Shown here piece by piece: positions 57,362-64,000 of a stretch of DNA of 64,000 nucleotides. This DNA is from Caprella mutica (taxonomy: Eukaryota > Arthropoda > Malacostraca > Amphipoda > Caprellidae). The number at the start of each line of letters is the position of its first letter. Position 1 is the stretch's first letter. The DNA lies in the NCBI GenBank assembly GCA_947561585.1, contig CANNZV010003182.1:1-64000 (forward strand), in the 5' to 3' direction. A program made the position numbers and the translations under genes. The notes under the pieces were generated by a model, which made no database searches, was not told the DNA's origin, and worked only from the letters and a program-made list of their open reading frames with translations.

Positions 57362-59339
57362 AAACCATCTGGTTTTTTTCTCTGAATGGAAGGGATTGCG
57401 AAAAACTTCGATTGTTGAAAAATTCTGAAGCTCTTTAAATGGAAGTCATAAGTCGAAAAAAAATTGTTAAGATTAACTTTTAAACAAATCAGAACAATTA
57501 ATTATGGAATGTGATGAAATTAGTTCATATGAATAGTGATAATTGAAGAAATGAAGATTATATTATATAATTTGAAAAGAATTACATGTCTTCAGTTTAT
57601 AACTTTATTAGTACTTTTATTCCTGCTTCAATTGTTACTAAAATATTTATTTTTATTTCTTTCTTCTATTTTGATTTGATAATTTTATAGTTCTTAAAAT
57701 TTCATTTCTTGTGCATTTAAAACCAGAAAAAAATATCGTTGCAATTGACTATTATTAAACTTCCAGAAAATATTTGTATATATATATATATATTGCAATT
57801 AGCTATATAAGTTATACAGATGAATTTCTATAGAATAAAAAAATGAAATCAAAGGGTCTGTAAAGTCATTCAAAATAATGATCGATGTTTTTTTACATTA
57901 TATTTTAGGTACATATCATCAATTGTGTTTCGTATGAAAATTGATTCTTCTGAAATATGATTATTTCATTTTGATTATACCTATCAATTTTATTATAAAA
58001 ATAATATTAAACGGTTAGCATAAGCTTGTTTATTTATTTTAAAATTTTCAGATCAAATTGTTTTTTTTTTTGGCAGCAGAAATATTTGACAGTTAGAAGA
58101 AATTTGAGTTGTAAAACTTTCCTAGAAGACAACTCGTCACAATGAGGTTTAATAAAACCCATGGTTTTATCAGTATGATTATTGTAACTAATATATATTT
58201 ATGAGTATTAATGATGATATTAATTATCATCATTATCATATTAATTAATGAAGATTACAGGCTGGATGATATCCCTATTTAAAGTAATCATATATAATGA
58301 ACGATTATTGGAAATTTAAAGATCACTAATATATCACTTAGAATTAGTTAATGCTTATCATTATACGTTATTGGGAACATTATTTAACAAAATACTTTTG
58401 AATATATTAATTATTTACATCTTAATTGTTTTTTCTCTACAGTATATTAATTATATAGACTATAGAGTGTGAACACAATGAATGTGGAGGAAATAAATGG
58501 TAATCAGGATAAGAAAAAACAATCTAACAAATAAATGTTAAAATACGCTGACCGTCATTGCTAGTAGTATTTTGTATTACATATTTTTAGTTATGATATA
58601 TTTTAATTCTATGTACGTTATTTTAAATAATCATGTAGGTTAGAATTAGTTGAAACAGTTGTGTAAAATGGAAAATTACTTACAATTTTTCACAGAAGGG
58701 GGAATAATGTAGCATTGGCCGGTTGACCAATTTAGAAAATGATTGTGATTACCTGCTTAACCTTTTTACCGATCTAGGCAGCATGGAGTATATCGCTTGT
58801 TTGCAACAACAACGTCATAAACACAAAAACATGTATTTTAGAGTTATCCATATAGACATATAAATCATAAAATGCTGATCATTTTGGTAAAAAATTCATC
58901 ATTGTAACTGAAAAATATAACGTTAGAGAGGCTAAATGTCCTAACGATATACCATTAAATGTACGTAAATTACAAGTACTAAAATACCTCCCCTGAAAAA
59001 TAGCTATTTCGAAGTTATGACAGTGTTCTCGCAAACAAGTGAAATATTCTACTGCTCAGAGACTTTGTGATAACAATACCCCGAATAGGAGACTTCGTTT
59101 TTCAACCAAAGCTATCTGATTATCTGTTATAGGCCTAAAAGTTTAGATACTTTAGTTCAGTATAGAGTAGGAATACAGTAGAGTCAGAGCTCAATCCTTA
59201 ACCGAGATGGGCTGAGGTCTATCTCAGACCAATCACCCGTTTCACCATCTTGATACCCTATTATGATCATTTATTTTATGTTATTATATCTGTGCTTCAA
59301 CCAGATAGGCAATAAAATACACTCTGAAGTAGAGCATCG
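57362..59339. other. 3' flank and intergenic, no gene seen
   Basis: Sequence to about 57800 still resembles the 3' flank of gene A (ACTTCCATTT/AAATGGAAGT, AGAATTTTTCAA). The rest is AT-rich without coding signal. Confidence 0.45.
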
Positions 59340-59347
59340 TCTTACGG

Positions 59348-60959
59348 CAGCGTTTCCCAACCCTGGGGTCGCCAAGCGCTTTTCATGGGGTCGCTAAATC
59401 ATCCAAATAAAAATTCAATTATATGGCAGAACCACGAGTTGTGTTCCATCAGAAACATCATTTTTAAACTGTGAATTGGGACAACTTAAAATTCGTCAAA
59501 TGCCATTTTTTATAAATAGGTACATCACTTTACAGGAATAGAATGCATTTTTATGATTATTAAATATTTATTGTCATGTATCGTACGAGGCACATTCCCT
59601 GATGCCCTTCAAAGGTTGTTGAAAACGACCCCTCTAACATAAAGACAGAACGAACGAAGCTCGCAATTCATGACATTCTTGACAAACTTTCCTGAAATTC
59701 TCCTGGTTATATTCTCCAGCGAAGCTTTGAACACTTTGTATAAACTATAAGGGACTCAATTGAATTTGAGTTTTCACAACAAACTCAAAAAATTGTAGCA
59801 GCCCAGAAAAACAAGTCAAAAGGGTTGAGATTTGGACTGTGTGTTGGCCAGGGATTTCTATTCTTCTGCCAATTACTCGACCTACAAAATTTTCATTGAG
59901 TAAATTTATAGCTGCATTTGTGCGCAATATGGCGGAGCACCGTCTTGCTTCCACCAAAGTGAAGAACGAGTTTTAGAATTGCGCAGGCTGAGCCAAATAA
60001 TGCGAAGGAGCTATTTGAGACAATTACCAATAACATATGCTAGTTGCCATCATCGTCAAAGAATGCATGAACGATTGGAACCATTCAATTAACAATGGTA
60101 ATGCAGATCATAACTTTAACACCATACCTATCATTTGTTTTCAGATAATCCGAGGATTTTCATATGTCCACACGCAGTCGATTTTTCGAGGTGGTTGTTG
60201 ATGGAGGCATAAGAACTTCTCGTCAGTCCAAACGATTCTATTGACAATCTTGAATGGTTTTTACAGAATCCACTGAAAAAACTGCCTTCTCTGTGCTTTG
60301 CAGAAATCAGTTAATGGTTGAACTGAAGAGTTATGATAAAAACGGAAACGAAATTCATGTCTGACGATTCTCAACAACGTCGTCGTGTTGGGTGAAACCC
60401 GCTGAGAAGCTTTTCTGAAAGAGCAACTGAGGGTTTCTTCAAAGAAACTCTTCAATTACTGAATCACTGCTTTTGTTCTTTTTCGTTTTCATTTGCTTTT
60501 TCTTGTGGATAGAAACAGTCTCATTATAAAAATCTCATTCCTATAAACATTTTCAGGTGGTAAAATTTAGCCATCCTTCAACTGGTCTTGAAGTGAAACA
60601 TGAATTCTATATGCGTACTGTTGAAGGAGAAGGTGTTTTGGCAAATTGCAGGACAATCCATTTCTTGAGTTCAAAAATCGTTTTTCATGATGAAGATGGT
60701 TGAAGATCAATGTAAATTTTTATAGGGTGATAAAAATCCACTCCTTATGAGCAAAATGACATTTACATAGGCCAATGCGATTTGAAGCAATTTATGGTCT
60801 CCCAATTCGCAATTTAAAAATGATGCTTCTGATAGATGGAGTTAGCATAACAGAGGCTGGACCAGTGCTCATACTATTCATCAGAAAACATAGTGAGGTC
60901 ACGGTTATGGCTTGAGATGCATGATTGAGGTCGCCTTAAAAAAAGGTTGGGAAACGCTG
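59348..60959. mobile_element. hAT-ended element, 8-bp target duplication
   Basis: CAGCGTTTCCCAACC and (right) GGTTGGGAAACGCTG are perfect 15-bp inverted ends, next to GGGGTCGCC and AGGTCGCC. TCTTACGG is duplicated exactly at 59340-59347 and 60960-60967. This terminal type and an 8-bp duplication are typical of hAT elements. The interior contains a decayed mariner-like transposase instead of a hAT one. Confidence 0.85.
59745..60480 (-). pseudogene. Decayed mariner/IS630-type transposase relic
   Basis: On the - strand: FRKASQRVSPNTTTLLRIVR (about 60420-60360), like a helix-turn-helix region. Then RIVWTDEKFLCL (about 60240-60205) holds the first catalytic aspartate. Finally LLNENFVGRVIGRR (about 59905-59860) resembles the FPGRWIGRRG stretch ahead of the last catalytic residue in DDE_3-type transposases. 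Frames shift between the pieces and stops intervene. Assignment rests on motif memory, not on a search. Confidence 0.6.
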
Positions 60960-61029
60960 TCTTACGGTCTTCATTACACCAATGTATACAACTCATATTT
61001 ATATGTACAATACGGTTCTTAGAAAAAAA

Positions 61030-61161
61030 ATACCTGCAGGTATCATGGATACCAAACACTAATTATACGATTTATATCGTTTTTTCTTATATTCTTGTGG
61101 ATAAAGTAGGAGGAGCTTAGCAAAAAGTCTGGTGGAAAGACCGTGCGTGTATACGACCCTT
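61030..61161. mobile_element. MITE family 1 copy, left end truncated
   Basis: CAGGTATCATGGATACC, CTTGTGGATAAAGTAGG, AAAGTCTGGTGGAAAG and the end GCGTGTATACGACCCTT match the copies at 5816 and 17323. Confidence 0.6.
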
Positions 61162-62732
61162 AAGATATTATACTACAATAAGATATTTTTACTGCCATCT
61201 AGGTTTGCTAGCGGTAAATAGAATAAAAATATTGAGAGGACAATGGAATTATTGTTTGTACATGACATCATAATATCAATTAATATTAATAAATTATGTG
61301 TATGAGCAAACAACATATCATGATTTTTTTTTTGTTAGAAAATGATTGTTATGCAGAGAAGTGAATTTTCAACCAAAAAAAATGAGAAGTTTTCATGCTA
61401 CAAGAACAATAGAAACAAAGATGGTAATGTAATGAGCCAATGTATACAACATTTTTTTAAAGTTTCTAAAAGGATTTTTCTATCATATATCATGAATAGA
61501 CTCTAGTCTTTTGAAATTAACGATTTAATTATAAAATCTTAATTTTCTCAAAGAATAATGCCTAAATCGAAAGATTTATACAAGCAAAATGTGTATATTA
61601 CATATACCGTGAGAGCTTCAGAATAATCGGTCCACAAATATAAAAAAAAATCCGAAATGTGAGATGATCGCCTCAAATAGCCGTTGACCCATGTGCAAAG
61701 TATATATATGGTAAGTACATTGTACATGTTATTTTATGGAAATGTTAAGATTGAATCAAGCATGAACAAAAGCTAACAGAAAGTACCATTGAACTAAAAA
61801 TCTTGCGAAACAAAAGAATTTGAGGCTATATAATTTTTTTCTTAAACAGAGCTAAATTCTTAATGGTTGCAATTTCCATTCCACAACGACACAACATTAT
61901 ACAGCAAAGATCAGTAATAGCATCCTCTTGTACTTAAGCAAAACTATATTGGTTGAGAAATATAAAACCAAGGGAAGAAAGACCTTCATTTAATCTCTTG
62001 CTCGTCTGCAAAGGGTTGTTCTGGCCTGTGCACTACGAGCGAGGCCATTCACGTTATTCTGTTATTAAATTTTAATCAATTTATTGCAATGTGTTTGTTT
62101 TATTTTATCATTTGTTTTAGAAATTGTATTCATTTTATTGAAAAGACTCTCGTAAATTAAACTTATGAGGAGTGTATGAGTGTGTAAGTAAGTATGAAAT
62201 AAGATATGATATATTTAATTATTTCTATATTTAATTACAAATATACATAGGTACTGCTGTCAAACTTTTCTCAACCTTGATTCGAAGGAATTATCAAAGA
62301 ACATTATTAAATGGAAATTTACTATGTACTCAATTTATCACGTGGTAAATTGAGATGCGGTGAAATTACCAGACGGCGAGCTTTCCGCCGGTGAATTGGG
62401 GCGATGAACTTACATGTAATCAATTAAAAATTAAATTTTTCTAACATATTCAAAATCTAACGCACTGGGATTTAAAAGGGAGCACCATCACTAGTTTTTC
62501 AAAATTTATTGAATATTCTGTTCTTTACTAAGTCAATTAATTATTGCCATGTCTCCGGTGTAAATGATGGGAATGTCCAAATATTTGGACAATTATTAAA
62601 ATTGATCAAAGTTGACAACCTTACCTGTAACTGTTAATTTCTCCACCTGTAAAATCTAAGTATGACCCTATTTATTGTGAGCGTCATGTCATATACATAT
62701 TTATCAGCTATGTAACTATTCATTATAACACT
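61162..62732. other. Intergenic; short 15-bp-type array near 62344
   Basis: AT-rich, no gene. Positions 62344-62404 hold four adjacent 15-16-bp units (GGTAAATTGAGATGC, GGTGAAATTACCAGAC, GGCGAGCTTTCCGCC, GGTGAATTGGGGCGA) that resemble family E units. No inverse partner is seen. Confidence 0.4.
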
Positions 62733-63264
62733 GGTAGTGTTACCACAGTACAGAGAATATATAGTATCCCAGAGCTATAGGGGGGATATTACGCGTGTCC
62801 CGGTAGGCTGTGACGTCACATGTCAACAATGGTGCGTACGTTTGTACGTACAGTACAAACACAAAAGATGGCTGCAACACACCCAACTTTTGTTAAATAA
62901 CGTTTTCGGTGATATTTTTTTTAATTCCACATTACCGCATGCTATTATCCAATCTTTATAGTCATACGGACGGAAATTAAAAAATGACTGTTGATGAAAT
63001 TGCTACTGGTCTTTTTACACCCAAAATAGTAACAAATTTTTAGTCTTGAAGAAGACGATTTATTCAAGATAATTAGATCATTAGTCAGATCGGTCGCGTT
63101 GGCCGCCATCTTAATTCTCTATTCCACGTGACCCACAGCAATTCTGTTTACTATGACGTGACCTCTTGTTTACATACATGACGTCACAGCCTACCGAGAA
63201 TAAAATTGAATAATACATGTAACTGGGGTACTATACTATTCTATGTACTGTGGTGTTACTAACC
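62733..63264. mobile_element. Palindromic-ended element, 532 bp
   Basis: GGTAGTGTTACCACAGTACA at the left and TGTACTGTGGTGTTACTAACC at the right are imperfect inverted ends. Further in, CGGTAGGCTGTGACGTCA pairs with TGACGTCACAGCCTACCG. The 74-codon frame inside is not credible as a gene. Confidence 0.65.
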
Positions 63265-63290
63265 TAGAGAGGTGAACTTAGAGAAGTGAG

Positions 63291-63480
63291 TAGGGGCTCA
63301 AACACACTACAAGCGGAGCGGAGCGGCACGAGCGGAGCACCATTAATGAAGTTTGGTATTTGTATGTAGAGACGCTTGGCTGTTCACACTGCAAACGGAG
63401 TGGCGCTCCAAAAAAACAATAATATTAATGGCGCTCCGCTCCGCGCTGCTCTGCTCCGCTTGTAGTGTGTACGCACCCTA
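63291..63480. mobile_element. GC-rich MITE with TAGGG ends
   Basis: TAGGGGCTCAAACACACTAC then AAGCGGAGCGGAGC at the left, and GCTCTGCTCCGCTTG then TAGTGTGTACGCACCCTA at the right. It is far richer in GC than its surroundings. A 71-bp deletion derivative is at 8761-8831. Confidence 0.7.
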
Positions 63481-63656
63481 ATGGTCAACACTGGTGTTAT
63501 CACTGGTCAACAGCACAAAAATGGTCAATACTTCTTAAACTGATTTTAGACAGTTTTAGATACGCTGAATATAAAAATAACATTAATTTTACTCAATCAA
63601 GTCAACTTTTTGTATAAATAGGAATGTTCAACTTTGTGTTTTTATAAAAAAACAAT

Positions 63657-63989
63657 GAAGAAAGTCGAACTGAAAGCGTATGTTCTGGTCGTAAAGAACT
63701 TCCTTGGCAATTACATAAGGCTAGCAACTACGCAGAACTCATCACCAAAATGCTGACTGCCTTTGTAAACCTGGGAGGCATAAATAGCATCAAAATAAAC
63801 CACGTATTCTCACGTGAATATCTTTTTGATAATATGAGGTTCAATGAGAGACGAACAGGTGGAGAGATGTCATCAGGATGTGATGAAGATGGAGACCAGG
63901 TATTTGGGACACTGAAATTCAGTCACGATGGCCGATTTCTGTTGGACTTGGAAATGAGACATTTCTGTATTGAACATTATAGAAGGTGA
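63657..63989 (+). pseudogene. Degenerate transposon-associated protein fragment
   Basis: MKKVELKAYVLVVKNFLGN (from 63657), then in another frame NYAELITKMLTAFVNLGG and SIKINHVFSREYLFDNM up to HFCIEHYRR and a stop at 63987. The pattern resembles a domain (KNFLGN, NY..LV..ML..F..LG, MS.K.HFL.SH) that I recall as highly repeated in insect genomes. At least one frameshift separates the halves. Probably a relic of a repeat-family gene; the function is unknown. Confidence 0.4.
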
Positions 63990-64000
63990 GAGTTCCAGCT

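Noticed and set aside
62737..62961. 74-codon + strand frame
   Set aside because: It begins in the inverted end of a palindromic element and has no recognisable domain.

Overview
The window looks like AT-rich nuclear DNA from an arthropod, most likely an insect and possibly a hemipteran (weak inference). It has intron-split genes with GT-AG junctions, Tc1/mariner, copia, hAT-like and many MITE-type repeats, and two small secreted proteins resembling odorant-binding proteins. There are no operons, ribosome binding sites or CRISPR arrays.

Five multi-exon genes can be built exon by exon. On the + strand, 2770-7377 encodes an M17 leucine-aminopeptidase-like protein (NPEPL1 type, 525 aa). Convergent to it on the - strand are a TMX2-like thioredoxin-related membrane protein (10507-7753, 267 aa) and a WDFY1/2-like WD40+FYVE protein (25570-18035, 10 exons, 410 aa). 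A head-to-head pair of near-identical secreted OBP-like genes (140 aa each) lies at 49491-45437 (-) and 54752-57361 (+). Most of the remaining DNA is repeats.

Layout: 1-2769, minisatellites and hairpins. 2770-10507, NPEPL1-like and TMX2-like genes with MITE-filled introns. 10508-18034, nested MITEs and a 36-bp minisatellite. 18035-25570, the WDFY-like gene, with two large intronic arrays that begin exactly at splice donors. 25571-30231, nested MITEs. 30232-41591, two near-identical 2.4-kb segments, each holding the same frameshifted mariner-type element, around a rearranged copia-type LTR element that has 125-bp arrays and an apparently captured host low-complexity coding fragment. 41592-57361, the OBP-like pair, interspersed with ~0.35-1.1-kb elements whose inverted ends are tandem 15-bp units. 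57362-64000, repeat relics including a hAT-ended element with a mariner-like interior.

Two observations stand out. First, several elements with different terminal sequences (A 42850-43991, B 44244-44591, C 46712-47713, D 53335-54354) share one architecture: inverted arrays of units that are 15 bp long and share a GG-W-M-W-W-TT framework; two have 8-bp target duplications. Second, two WDFY introns carry arrays in which the 5' splice site itself is the repeated motif.
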